DNA from: Butyrivibrio sp. XPD2002
GTDB lineage: Bacteria > Bacillota > Clostridia > Lachnospirales > Lachnospiraceae
Assembly: GCF_000423945.1 (NCBI RefSeq)
Contig: NZ_AUIY01000013.1
Span: forward strand, 62,001-126,000
DNA: 64,000 bases
Reading direction: 5' to 3'
Of this stretch, positions 27,346-35,237 are shown piece after piece; position 1 is the first letter of the stretch; every line of letters begins with the position of its first letter. A program made the position numbers and the translations under genes. The notes under the pieces were generated by a model. The model did no database searches, was not told the DNA's origin, and saw only the letters and a list, made by a program, of their open reading frames with translations.

Positions 27346-27534
27346 ATGAAAATCGAACTTGGAATGAAAGTAAGGATTAAGGAGACTTGTGAGGTTAATG
27401 CGGGTTATACAGGAGTAGTGGAAAGTATTCTGCGCAATAGAGAGGACCATAATATTGGTGTTGATATAGATGGAGACCACGAAAATCCCACACCGTATTA
27501 CTACAGTGAGACTGATCTTGAAGTTTTAGAATAA
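27346..27534 (+). CDS. Small conserved-looking protein, SH3/KOW-like
   Basis: This 62-aa acidic protein has a strong ribosome site (GAAGGAGG) and a TATAAT at 27303-27308 upstream. The sequence GMKVRIKETCEVNAGYTGVV followed by NIGVDIDGDHENPTPYY looks like a small beta-barrel of the SH3/KOW type. No specific function can be given. It stands alone before a long non-coding stretch. Confidence 0.6.
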   Translation: MKIELGMKVRIKETCEVNAGYTGVVESILRNREDHNIGVDIDGDHENPTPYYYSETDLEVLE

Positions 27535-27621
27535 AAAACACTTACACCAAAAATAATTATCTGCTATGATCTGTTACAATATTTAGCTTAATGTTGGTGG
27601 TCTTCAGAACTTTGTGTTCGT

Positions 27622-27651
27622 TGCTGATCTTTGTTCAGCACTATTGTTTTT
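27622..27651 (+). terminator. Terminator-like hairpin, plus neighbouring inverted repeat
   Basis: TGCTGA (27622-27627) pairs with TCAGCA (27635-27640), and a T-run follows at 27646-27651. The gene-free stretch 27535-28127 also holds a 9-bp inverted repeat, CCCCACTAA 27680-27688 and TTAGTGGGG 27740-27748. It then contains the octamer array described separately. Confidence 0.5.
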
Positions 27652-27761
27652 TATTTAGCACCACCGATCTGCAGCTTAGCCCCACTAAGGGGGGTTATAC
27701 TTAATAATACAAACTGACATTATCTTGCTGTTTAATGAATTAGTGGGGATGAAAAGTGTAA

Positions 27762-28052
27762 CTACACGTCGAACGCCACAAAGCAAATAAGGTCAAGTAG
27801 CCTAAATTGCCATTCGGGCAATAACTACGTGAAAAATGGTTAAGCAGGGATTTCTCGCGTAGGAAATGGCCACCTAAAAGCAATCGACTACGTGAAAATT
27901 GCTTAGGAATAGATAAGACTCGTAGGAAAGAGTTAATACTAAGGCAGAAACTACTTGATAAATACTAAAACCCAGGCTGGGACAAGTAGAAAAGACAATA
28001 TTGCTGCTAAATCCTACGCGAAAATAGTCGAAAGTAAGAATTTTTCAAGTAA
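27762..28052. repeat. Alternating octamer array 2 (10 sites, about 31.4 bp apart)
   Basis: + sites are CTACACGT 27762, CTACGTGA 27825, CTACGTGA 27888, CTACTTGA 27951 and CTACGCGA 28014. - sites are TCAAGTAG 27793, TCGCGTAG 27855, ACTCGTAG 27918, ACAAGTAG 27982 and TCAAGTAA 28045. Orientation alternates at every step; distances are 31, 32, 30, 33, 30, 33, 31, 32 and 31. The + sites are usually followed by AAAAWT. Neighbouring sites can pair as hairpins, the best being CTACGTGAAAAAT (27825-27837) with ATTTCTCGCGTAG (27850-27862). Spacers of 22-25 nt are otherwise unrelated. Confidence 0.85.
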
Positions 28053-28127
28053 TATCGACCTTCCGGGAATGTTTCCCAAAAGAGTTATAGATGGAAATAA
28101 TTTCGGGATATAATGTTTCAAAGCCTC

Positions 28128-28842
28128 TTACTCTAAGTCTTCCTCTTCAACTCTGATGAATTCTACCCAATTGTTATCGTCCATATTTACATAAATGGAG
28201 TCACCTTCAATTGTGAATTCCCTGCGGTTGTTCCAGGTGGAATCCATGAAAAACTGGGAACTGCCCCAATAGAAATCAACTTCATCCTGCATTTCCATTT
28301 TTCCTGTGTGATCAGGATTAAGTGTGATTGTATCAGTAACTAACTGAACCTGCCCATCTACTGCTTCGTCATACACGTGTTGGTAGGTTCCGAGATAGTT
28401 GGAAAACTCTGTCTGGGGAGCGAAGTGATCAAAGTCCAGAGTATCGTACACCATTGATAAGTTGTAACTGATTTGGGAATTCATACGGTCATTATTTCCC
28501 ATGGTCTGATAAATCTCAACAAGGAAAACCTTTCCATTATATTCTGCTGCTTCATACATCTCATATACAGGTACTTTTCCTTCTGTGGGATTAAGACGTC
28601 TGATATATGACCAGTTATCTCCATAGAAAAACCCTTCACTTCTTATCGTATCATCAGGGTTCCAGTTCTCTGTCTTTTTGCCAAGAACTTCAGTGGGAGA
28701 TTTTCCATCGATTACGTTAAAGCCTACATAGCAGGTTCCTGCACAGTCACCAGTATATACAAAGTATGCACCGTCTCGTGTCTCATTTACTTCGAAAAGC
28801 TTTTTTTCATCAAAACTTATGTATGAATCATATAAGAGGGAA
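28128..28842 (-). pseudogene. 5'-truncated lipocalin-like lipoprotein remnant
   Basis: The - strand is open for 238 codons from just after a stop at 28843-28845 down to the stop at 28128. However, there is no ATG, GTG or TTG in the first 94 codons; the first ATG is at 28559. The upstream codons read as real protein (EVNETRDGAYFVYTGDCAG, YVGFNVIDGKSP, FFYGDNWSYIRRLNP), so the gene has lost its start and signal peptide. The C-terminal part (YLGTYQHVYDEAVD, ITLNPDHTGKMEMQDEVDF) resembles lipocalin-like domains of Lachnospiraceae lipoproteins. It is probably not expressed as an intact product. Confidence 0.7.
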
Positions 28843-29051
28843 TATCACACAATTATCACACGTATGGGTTGGCATTCATTAGCTGGTATTTGTTTTTTGA
28901 TTGACACAGGTGTTGGCTGCCAGGTGGGACAGTCTATTAAAAAAATAAATATAGAAAATATAATGGAATTATGCAGATTGAAATATTAGAATACTAATGG
29001 GGGAGCTAATTGTTTTCAATCAACAAAAATCAAAAGGAGAAGGGAATCATT

Positions 29052-29882
29052 ATGAAAAAAGTTTTTAAGTCTCTCTACGCGCTGGCAATCGCTTTGTGCG
29101 TAATTTCAGTTGCAAAAATAAGTGTATGTGCATCAGAGCATCTTCCGGAGGGTGCTACATTTTATTCTGAAAAGTATAAGTATGTAGTGACGAAGGCATG
29201 TACCATAGAGCCCGAAACTGCTAGCGGTGATTTTGGACAGGTTTTGATCGCAGGTTTTAATCCGACATTTTATAAAAAGGCAAAGAAAATAGCGATGTCA
29301 TCATCCTCGTTCCTTGTTGGCACGGATAAAGCAGGTATCACCTTAGATGTAACTTGCGATAGAACAAGAGAGCAGTTCCATATTACAGGATTCACTTCCG
29401 GTGCATTTAAAAATTGCAAAAAAATTGTTTCAGTTGATGTGCCTGCATTTTCAACGGATCGCATTAGCTATGGTTCAAAGGATAAATATCTGTTAGATAT
29501 CCCGGATAACTGCTTTGCAGGATGTACGGGGTTAACTAAAGTTACATTGGGAACAAACCTGACATCCTCATCTGAAACTCGTATAGGGAAAAATGCTTTT
29601 AAGGGATGTAAGAAACTGATTCAGATCGATCTGAATACAACGCCTGTTTTTATAGGAAAAAATTGCTTTAAAAACTGTAAGAAATTACACACCATTGTTT
29701 GGAATAACATTTCAAACACATTACCTCCCGTTGATGTTCAGGCAAATGCATTTAAAAATGTCAAAAAGGTGACTATCCAATCCACATTAAGTGATGCTTC
29801 CAAGGATCTTGCTATCAAGATGAAGCGCCGCGGTGCTAAAAAGGTGTATTACTATTATGACCACATAAAGAAAAAAGCATGA
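29052..29882 (+). CDS. Secreted BspA-like leucine-rich-repeat protein
   Basis: This 276-aa protein starts at ATG 29052, with AAGGAGAAGGG 8 nt upstream. A signal peptide (cleavage near VCA-SE, residue about 27) is followed by BspA-type LRR_5 units: GAFKNCKKIVSVDVPAF, DNCFAGCTGLTKVTLG, NAFKGCKKLIQIDL, NCFKNCKKLHTIVW and NAFKNVKKVTIQ. Each unit has the typical F-x-x-C/V pattern. The C-terminus is basic. Such proteins are surface or secreted binders; the target is unknown. Its stop overlaps the next gene (ATGA). Confidence 0.85.
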   Translation: MKKVFKSLYALAIALCVISVAKISVCASEHLPEGATFYSEKYKYVVTKACTIEPETASGDFGQVLIAGFNPTFYKKAKKIAMSSSSFLVGTDKAGITLDVTCDRTREQFHITGFTSGAFKNCKKIVSVDVPAFSTDRISYGSKDKYLLDIPDNCFAGCTGLTKVTLGTNLTSSSETRIGKNAFKGCKKLIQIDLNTTPVFIGKNCFKNCKKLHTIVWNNISNTLPPVDVQANAFKNVKKVTIQSTLSDASKDLAIKMKRRGAKKVYYYYDHIKKKA

Positions 29883-30961
29883 TAACCAGTAAAAAGAGAT
29901 TTAGAGAATTGAAAAGAAGAATTATAACCTTGACTTTATTCATGACTTTTATAATTGCAGGATGCAGTAAACAAGAAGAAGCCCCGGTAGAAACACCAGC
30001 TGAAAAGACAGATGAAATAGCTGAAGAAGAACCTCAAAAAGAGAAATTTTTACCGGCTGAATACATTTGGAGCACCTATGAAAAATCTGATGTTTTAATA
30101 AAATTGGATTACCCTTATGAAGATGGGAAGCATGAACTGTATGTACCTAAGATTTCAGAAGATGCCAAAATGGAATACCGAAAGGACGGAGAACTCATTT
30201 GCACTATCAATGATACCTTGCCACTCACAATTAAGGAAGTTACGGCTTGTGATTATACATTTGACGGAATTATTGACCTGATCATAGTCGGGAAGGGCCG
30301 TAGAAATAATGAGACCTTTTGGCTTTACAAAGGAAGATCTCCTGAATCTGATAGGGGTAGCTTTTGGTTTAGTGCTGATAATGAGACCAGGGACTCTGTC
30401 CGGGACGAAATAGGCGATGAGTATAGTGCAGACAAGATTGAAAACTTCCTTACCGGTGGGCTTGAAACAGGAAAGATCAGTTCTTATGCTGAGGCTTATA
30501 AGGCTTTGATCCGTCTACATGAGCTTGGTAAAACGGATTACACATATAATCTGATCTATCTGGACGATGACGATATTCCGGAACTGGTTGAAGATGCCGG
30601 ATATTTAAATATTTACAGTTTCTCTGATGGAAAAGTAACTCATCCGCTTATCGATTGTGCTTATGGAGTAGGAGGATGCGTATATTATGAATATGCGCCA
30701 TATAAGAGCACACTTCGCTCTTTCGGACACGATATGGAAGAGTATGGCAATACAATATATTCGATAAAAGACAATATGCTTACTACTTTATATGACGAGA
30801 TAGGCTTCTACGAATCTACGGAGACAAAATATATCAATCATACTGATGAAGCTTTATCCGACGAAGAGCTTAAAGATAGAATCGATGAGCTGAATTCATA
30901 TTCTTATATAGAGATATATGGTGAATATCAAAAAGAAGAAATTCTGGATATGCTCGATTAA
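29879..30961 (+). CDS. Lipoprotein of unknown function
   Basis: This 360-aa protein has a lipoprotein signal with the lipobox IAGC and the mature start CSKQEEAPVE. A Glu/Lys/Pro-rich linker of about 35 residues follows. The middle part has a DYTFDGIIDLIIVGKG stretch like FG-GAP/EF-type calcium loops, and the second half has YNLIYLDDDDIPELVEDAGYL, a pattern seen in many Lachnospiraceae exported proteins that report on a dockerin/EF-like loop. It overlaps the LRR gene by 4 nt, so the two are made together and may act as a pair at the surface. Confidence 0.65.
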   Translation: MITSKKRFRELKRRIITLTLFMTFIIAGCSKQEEAPVETPAEKTDEIAEEEPQKEKFLPAEYIWSTYEKSDVLIKLDYPYEDGKHELYVPKISEDAKMEYRKDGELICTINDTLPLTIKEVTACDYTFDGIIDLIIVGKGRRNNETFWLYKGRSPESDRGSFWFSADNETRDSVRDEIGDEYSADKIENFLTGGLETGKISSYAEAYKALIRLHELGKTDYTYNLIYLDDDDIPELVEDAGYLNIYSFSDGKVTHPLIDCAYGVGGCVYYEYAPYKSTLRSFGHDMEEYGNTIYSIKDNMLTTLYDEIGFYESTETKYINHTDEALSDEELKDRIDELNSYSYIEIYGEYQKEEILDMLD

Positions 30962-31051
30962 TGATTAAGCTACGTTAGCAGAAGGGCATTTGCACCATAG
31001 TAAGCGAGTGTGTGAAAGTTTTTCTGTAAATAAGATATCCTAAGATAATTG

Positions 31052-31097
31052 ACGAGCTGTATGGCGGTAAGATTACCGTTGTCCAGCTCGTTTTGAC
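31052..31097 (+). terminator. Terminator after the LRR-lipoprotein operon
   Basis: ACGAGCTG (31052-31059) pairs with CAGCTCGT (31084-31091), with an inner CGGTAA/TTACCG-like stem and TTTTG after it. The same outer stem sequence is reused at 38693-38719. Confidence 0.65.
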
Positions 31098-31150
31098 TAT
31101 ACCTAATCCCATTGATTTCGTCAAGAATCATGATAAAATTTGTATAGAAT

Positions 31151-32011
31151 TTGCTCCTGTATGTTGGAGTGTGTTCTAGTCTGGTAAAACTTGTGGTTAT
31201 GCTTATTGATCCCCTTCTTGTTAGCGGTGGCGTCAGTGAAGCTTTGATTTTTATAATAGAAAACTATCTGGTTCGTATAATACCTTTTATTGGGATAATC
31301 CTCTTTACCGGACTTGTAAAAGGCAACAGGTTTATTTACAACTCATTTGCGATGAATTATGAAAATAATGGTTTTAAGGCGCTGTTTTTAGGATTGCTGA
31401 TCGGATTTTTTATGAATGGAGTATGTGTTCTTGCAGCGGTAATTCATGGTGATATAAAACTGTCCTTTGGATTTACCTTATCACAGCTTCCAATTATTCT
31501 TTTTGCGCTGGTATGTGTGTTTATTCAGAGTGCATCAGAGGAAATGTGGTATCGCGGATTTCTTTATGAACGCATCCATGCAAACTATCCGCTCTGGCTT
31601 GCTATCATTATGAGCGGTCTGATTTTTGGTTTTGGACATATGTTTAATAATGGAGTCTCCATTTTGGCAGTTATCAACATCATGGTCATCGGATTGGCAT
31701 TTGCCATGGCAAAATGGCAGAGCAGAAGCATCTGGCTGGTATTTGGTATTCACACCGGTTGGAATTTTATGCAGAACTTCTTCTTTGGCCTGCCAAACAG
31801 CGGTGTTGTTTCCGTGGTGTCAGTATTCGGGCTGGATGCTGTAAATACTTCTGGCAAGCTCTTTTACGATACTACCTTTGGAATTGAAGGAGCAGTATCA
31901 TTGCTGATAATAGGATTATTACTGGCCTTGGTATCTTTTGCCCTGGCCTTCAAATCTGGCAGGCTGGCAGAACTGAGGGAGCGCTCTTGCCAGCCAACCA
32001 ATAAGGCTTAA
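31151..32011 (+). CDS. CPBP-family intramembrane metalloprotease, 5' end uncertain
   Basis: This is a multi-pass membrane protein with the three CPBP/Abi motifs: EEMWYRGF (EExxxR), GLIFGFGHMF (FxxxH) and HTGWNF (HxxxN). The family includes CAAX-type proteases and bacteriocin-immunity proteins. The frame opens right after a TAG, and the first possible start is TTG 31151, with no Shine-Dalgarno. GTG 31169 or ATG 31199 would shorten the first helix. The start may be damaged, or a more upstream start has been lost to mutation. The catalytic core is intact. Confidence 0.78.
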   Translation: MLLYVGVCSSLVKLVVMLIDPLLVSGGVSEALIFIIENYLVRIIPFIGIILFTGLVKGNRFIYNSFAMNYENNGFKALFLGLLIGFFMNGVCVLAAVIHGDIKLSFGFTLSQLPIILFALVCVFIQSASEEMWYRGFLYERIHANYPLWLAIIMSGLIFGFGHMFNNGVSILAVINIMVIGLAFAMAKWQSRSIWLVFGIHTGWNFMQNFFFGLPNSGVVSVVSVFGLDAVNTSGKLFYDTTFGIEGAVSLLIIGLLLALVSFALAFKSGRLAELRERSCQPTNKA

Positions 32012-32176
32012 TCAGCAGATTCACAGTGAAGTCGTTATCTGTATCCGGTAGGTATAAACAGTCCCACTGACTGCATTTTGCTCAAAAATACCCAATAGTC
32101 GAAAAACCACAATTTTGAGTGTTTATATACGATAATTGGCATAAACCGATTATCATATGCGACAAGGAGGAACAAT

Positions 32177-32320
32177 ATGTCTTTTACCGAATCAATCAAA
32201 TCAGTTCTTACAAATTTCAAAGACTTCAAGGGAAGAGCAAGAAGAAGTGAATTCTGGTGGTTCCTCAAGGATTCACAGCCGGGCGAGAACCAATGGGGGC
32301 CTAATCCGAAGGGCGTGTAA
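32177..32320 (+). pseudogene. Internally deleted DUF805 membrane protein gene
   Basis: AAGGAGG precedes ATG 32177 and the ORF encodes 47 aa. The first 30 residues are the DUF805 N-terminus (NFKDFKGRARRSEFWWF). The remaining residues, DSQPGENQWGPNPKGV, match the extreme C-terminus of the same family. The membrane core of roughly 70-100 residues has been removed in frame, giving a mini-protein that cannot span the membrane normally. Confidence 0.72.
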
Positions 32321-32403
32321 AGGACAGTATCTGTGAAAGAAAAAGCAAGATCGTTAAGAAGACCTTCCGGTAAATAGATTAGAAGTTTTCTTTTAGGACC
32401 ATA

Positions 32404-32515
32404 CTATGAAATCTTTTATGATGAGGCGACCGCACAAAGCCGCTACGAAGAGCTCTTTACAGAACTTGAAAGCGCAGATGTGATTAGTTTTCAGACTGTG
32501 GGTGGAGAATCATAA
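32404..32515 (+). pseudogene. 3' remnant of a third copy of the duplicated lipoprotein
   Basis: This frame reads YYEIFYDEATAQSRYEELF then TELESADVISFQTVGGES and stop. The two full lipoproteins at 35362 and 44760 end with TAKSRYEELF, TELEGAEVISF and VGGNS. Only the last 36 or so codons survive and there is no start. The gap to 32601 also shows a short coding-like stretch (NLVFKNAAKEALEKVKV) with no clear frame ends. Confidence 0.8.
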
Positions 32516-32601
32516 GTCATGTCACACCCCCGTATAGAAGCAATCTTGTCTTTAAAAATGCTGCAAAAGAAGCCCTTGAGAAAGTAAAGGTTATGGTTGT
32601 T

Positions 32602-33261
32602 TTAAACAGTTTCTTTATTAATCCCATAGTTTCCCCTAAACCTTACCACCAGAAGCAGCACTATAACTACCGCGCACATGATCTGGTTTTCACTTACAAT
32701 CTTATCTGCATGTGAAGCTCTCAAAAAATCAAGCATTATCTTAACCAGGCTGTATATGATGGCAGCCTTTAACGGGTCAAAACGGTTCCTAAAATACACA
32801 AAAGCTGACATGGCAAATATCAGAAGAAATACGGATGCTTCTAAGATCTGGACAGGAAAAACGTCGCCTTCCTGCGTGTGTATATGGCATATTCCGTTAT
32901 ATGAAATTCCCCCGCAGCATCCGGCAAATGCGCAGCCAACTTTTCCAAGTCCGTACATAAGGGGAAGTACCAGCGTATAGGCATCCCAAAAAGCTTCCTT
33001 ATTCTGCGGCGTTATAAACGAAAATATGAATGCCCCCAGGAGCATTCCCACAGCTCCTCCCGTACTATTTAGTCCATATCCGCCCATACCGGAGAGAAGA
33101 TAAGTCGCAATAATAGAGAGATAAACGCAGAGCAAAAGCTCCAAAGCAAGCGACATCACGATTATCCTGGAAGGAATCTTTTTCCTTCTGAGAAGATATG
33201 CTGACATTGTTATTCCAATAATAAAGGATGTAAGAATCATTATCCTGTACATAGTTATCAC
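32602..33261 (-). CDS. Prolipoprotein diacylglyceryl transferase (Lgt)-like membrane protein
   Basis: This 219-aa membrane protein has several hydrophobic helices and the Lgt-type signature near residues 108-140: GLGKVGCAFAGCCGGISYNG followed by GDVFPVQILEASVF. It is shorter than true Lgt (about 260-300 aa) and lacks the long N-terminal part with the conserved His-containing loop, so it may be a paralogue rather than the housekeeping enzyme. It overlaps the upstream DPVTG-motif membrane protein by 4 nt. Lipoprotein genes are abundant nearby. Confidence 0.7.
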   Translation of the reverse strand: MITMYRIMILTSFIIGITMSAYLLRRKKIPSRIIVMSLALELLLCVYLSIIATYLLSGMGGYGLNSTGGAVGMLLGAFIFSFITPQNKEAFWDAYTLVLPLMYGLGKVGCAFAGCCGGISYNGICHIHTQEGDVFPVQILEASVFLLIFAMSAFVYFRNRFDPLKAAIIYSLVKIMLDFLRASHADKIVSENQIMCAVVIVLLLVVRFRGNYGINKETV

Positions 33262-33797
33262 CCTATATTAAAACAGCCTTTATATCCGCCAAAACATGAT
33301 GACAGGATAGTAGCACATGCTATTATCGCAATGACTGCTACAATAACCATAAATACTATCTCGATGACATAAATGACAAGAAGTACCTTGGCAAAGGTGT
33401 TCTTCGGATACTTTACAAGGGCAATCACTACAAATACATATCCAGCTATAAGAAATAACCCTGTAGAAGGCTGCAGGATTTTGTCATATACCACACCTAA
33501 CAAATCATGCAGCATGTTTTCAAAATAAAATAGGAAATTTGAGAAAAGCCAGCAAGCAAGTGAAGCGATACACAGATATCTGCATTCACTGCTGTTATTA
33601 TCCTGTATCTTTTTCTGCTGCTTTATCATTTCATTGTAGACATGCTCAGGCATAGGCGCGTTGTACTGATTCTGGTAAGGATTCTGCCTATTTAAAGGCT
33701 GACCCGTAACAGGGTCAAAGTTCCAGTTACTTGGATTAGAGCCTCCTGCACCTACGCTGCTTTGTGCCTGTTCATTATTCTGATTGTTTTGTTCCAT
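33258..33797 (-). CDS. Small membrane protein with N-terminal DPVTGQP motif
   Basis: This 179-aa protein has an Asn/Gln-rich soluble start (residues 1-70) containing FDPVTGQPLNRQNPY, then four hydrophobic segments. It is a diverged paralogue of the next upstream gene; both share the DPVTG(Q/K)P motif and a KYPKN(T/E)FA segment between helices. The motif is common at the start of small Lachnospiraceae membrane proteins but has no known role. It overlaps the Lgt-like gene by 4 nt. GGGGAA lies before the ATG. Confidence 0.65.
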   Translation of the reverse strand: MEQNNQNNEQAQSSVGAGGSNPSNWNFDPVTGQPLNRQNPYQNQYNAPMPEHVYNEMIKQQKKIQDNNSSECRYLCIASLACWLFSNFLFYFENMLHDLLGVVYDKILQPSTGLFLIAGYVFVVIALVKYPKNTFAKVLLVIYVIEIVFMVIVAVIAIIACATILSSCFGGYKGCFNIG

Positions 33798-33833
33798 TTC
33801 CCCTGACTCCCCGCTTTAGATTTGTTCCCGGTT

Positions 33834-34268
33834 TTAACCCATTATTGCCCATTCACCATTAAGACAGGACATACATGTATCGACCACAACGATATAAAAT
33901 ATGATCCCTAATAATATATCAAGGCCATACAGACATATAAGAATTGTTGCAAACTCATTTTTAGGATATTTTGCTGAAGTTAACATTGCGATAACATAGC
34001 CTGCAACAAGCACAACGCCGGCAACTATGGCAACAGGTGTAAATAAAAGCAAAGTTCCGATAATTAAGCAGCATAGGGATACTATGCACATTTTCTGGCC
34101 ACCATCACCATTATTCTCATTTTGAATGTTCCCTACATTGTTCTGGGTTCCATATGTTTTTGGCCCATTATAAGGCTTACCGGTAACAGGATCATAGTTC
34201 CCGTTCTTCTGATCACCGTTTTCTGTTAATTCCCCGCCTATCTGGTCATTCTGATTAGTATTTTCCAT
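33834..34268 (-). CDS. Small membrane protein, paralogue with DPVTGKP motif
   Basis: This 144-aa protein has an Asn/Gly-rich N-terminus carrying YDPVTGKPYNGPKTYG, then three to four hydrophobic helices with SAKYPKNEFATILI between them. It is similar in plan to the downstream 179-aa protein, so the two arose by tandem duplication. It is the first gene of a three-gene - strand operon that ends with the Lgt-like protein. Function unknown. Confidence 0.65.
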   Translation of the reverse strand: MENTNQNDQIGGELTENGDQKNGNYDPVTGKPYNGPKTYGTQNNVGNIQNENNGDGGQKMCIVSLCCLIIGTLLLFTPVAIVAGVVLVAGYVIAMLTSAKYPKNEFATILICLYGLDILLGIIFYIVVVDTCMSCLNGEWAIMG

Positions 34269-34322
34269 TGTTATTTCCCCAAATTCCCCTTATTTTTAGT
34301 TCACCGTGAATAGCACGATTAA

Positions 34323-34580
34323 TATATCAATCAGCATTATACCATTAAGGATACGTTCATAGAACTAAAACTCCAGATAGAAGATAACAAGATACTCGTT
34401 ATTTATGGTCGGCACATCAATGGCTATTTCATAGCGCTGCCTGGGCACATTATCAGCTGCGAGGCGTTATCCCCTGATGAAGTTGAAAGAAACACATATT
34501 ACCTGTCACAGGCTGGGCTTCGCAGTGATTATGCCAGTATCATATGTAGTGCCATAAATGACTACGCAGAAGGGAGATAA
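34323..34580 (+). pseudogene. Start-less coding remnant followed by a truncated ORF
   Basis: The frame is open for 86 codons with no start codon and reads plausibly as protein (LQIEDNKILVIYGRHINGYF, ALSPDEVERNTYYLSQAGL, SAINDYAEGR). It is followed by GGAGATAAGA and a 19-codon ORF (34583-34642, MSKERYIWTMAPF...) that runs into the end of the converging gene. This looks like the relic of a two-gene operon broken on both sides. I cannot name the family with confidence. Confidence 0.5.
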
Positions 34581-34622
34581 GAATGTCTAAAGAAAGATAC
34601 ATCTGGACGATGGCTCCTTTTC

Positions 34623-35189
34623 TTACTTTAATGCTGCCTTAAGACCATATGTGTCCTGGGAGTAGCTCCAATATTTGATCTTATGCTTTTTGTTTAAAAC
34701 AAAAGTCGCTGGAAGAGTAACATTTCTCCTGTAATAGCCTGCATAGCGAAGCAGTGTCCACATATGCCGGTTGTTATACGGGTAGTTTAAGGATGTTATG
34801 ACCTTTGGATACTTCTTCCGAAGATAATACAGTCCGCTGTCATATCTGTCCACATCCAGAAATACAACCTTTATTGACTTGCCCTTTTTCCTTAGCTTTT
34901 CAGCTGTTTTAAGGGTATTCATAGTAAGGCTGCAGCCGGTCCTTCCAAAGAGCAAAACAACATATTTTGTCTTGATCTTCTTTATTTTGTACGTCTTGTT
35001 CTTGCCGCTCTTATTCTTCTGGGCAACGATCTTCATGGACTTTACATACTTATTGATGTTCTTTTTCGCGGTCTTACTCATGTATTTGGAAGTATATGCA
35101 TTTGCCTCAATAGAAGCACAGCTAAAGGAAAATACCATGACCATAGCTAAAAGAATGCTCAAGAAACAAACCCTCACACTTTTTTTCAT
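34623..35189 (-). CDS. Secreted thioredoxin-fold-like protein with a single active-site Cys
   Basis: This 188-aa protein has a signal peptide (residues 1-30), a lysine-rich segment (KKNINKYVKSMKIVAQKNKS) and then a thioredoxin-like core: KYVVLLFGRTGCSLTMNTLK, IKVVFLDVDRYDSG and LPATFVLNKKHKIKYWSY. TlpA/thioredoxin proteins have WCxxC at the start of the first helix; here only the second Cys remains (GRTGC). Without the first Cys it cannot do classical disulphide exchange, so it may be an isomerase-like or peroxidase-like variant, or a binding protein. AAGGGGGATG precedes its start. Confidence 0.6.
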   Translation of the reverse strand: MKKSVRVCFLSILLAMVMVFSFSCASIEANAYTSKYMSKTAKKNINKYVKSMKIVAQKNKSGKNKTYKIKKIKTKYVVLLFGRTGCSLTMNTLKTAEKLRKKGKSIKVVFLDVDRYDSGLYYLRKKYPKVITSLNYPYNNRHMWTLLRYAGYYRRNVTLPATFVLNKKHKIKYWSYSQDTYGLKAALK

Positions 35190-35237
35190 ATCATCCCCCT
35201 TGTTATGAATGCGCTGATACAGCTTTCACCAACCACT

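Noticed and set aside
8834-28052. Octamer arrays considered as CRISPR
   Set aside because: Repeats are only 8 bp, alternate in orientation and vary in sequence; CRISPR repeats are 23-47 bp, same-direction and near-identical. No cas genes are present.
8834-28052. Octamer arrays considered as integron attC sites
   Set aside because: No attC-like GTTRRRY/RYYYAAC boxes, no gene cassettes and no integrase.
32602-33261. Housekeeping Lgt
   Set aside because: The Lgt-type core is present but the protein is short and its neighbours are accessory, so I call it Lgt-like rather than lgt.
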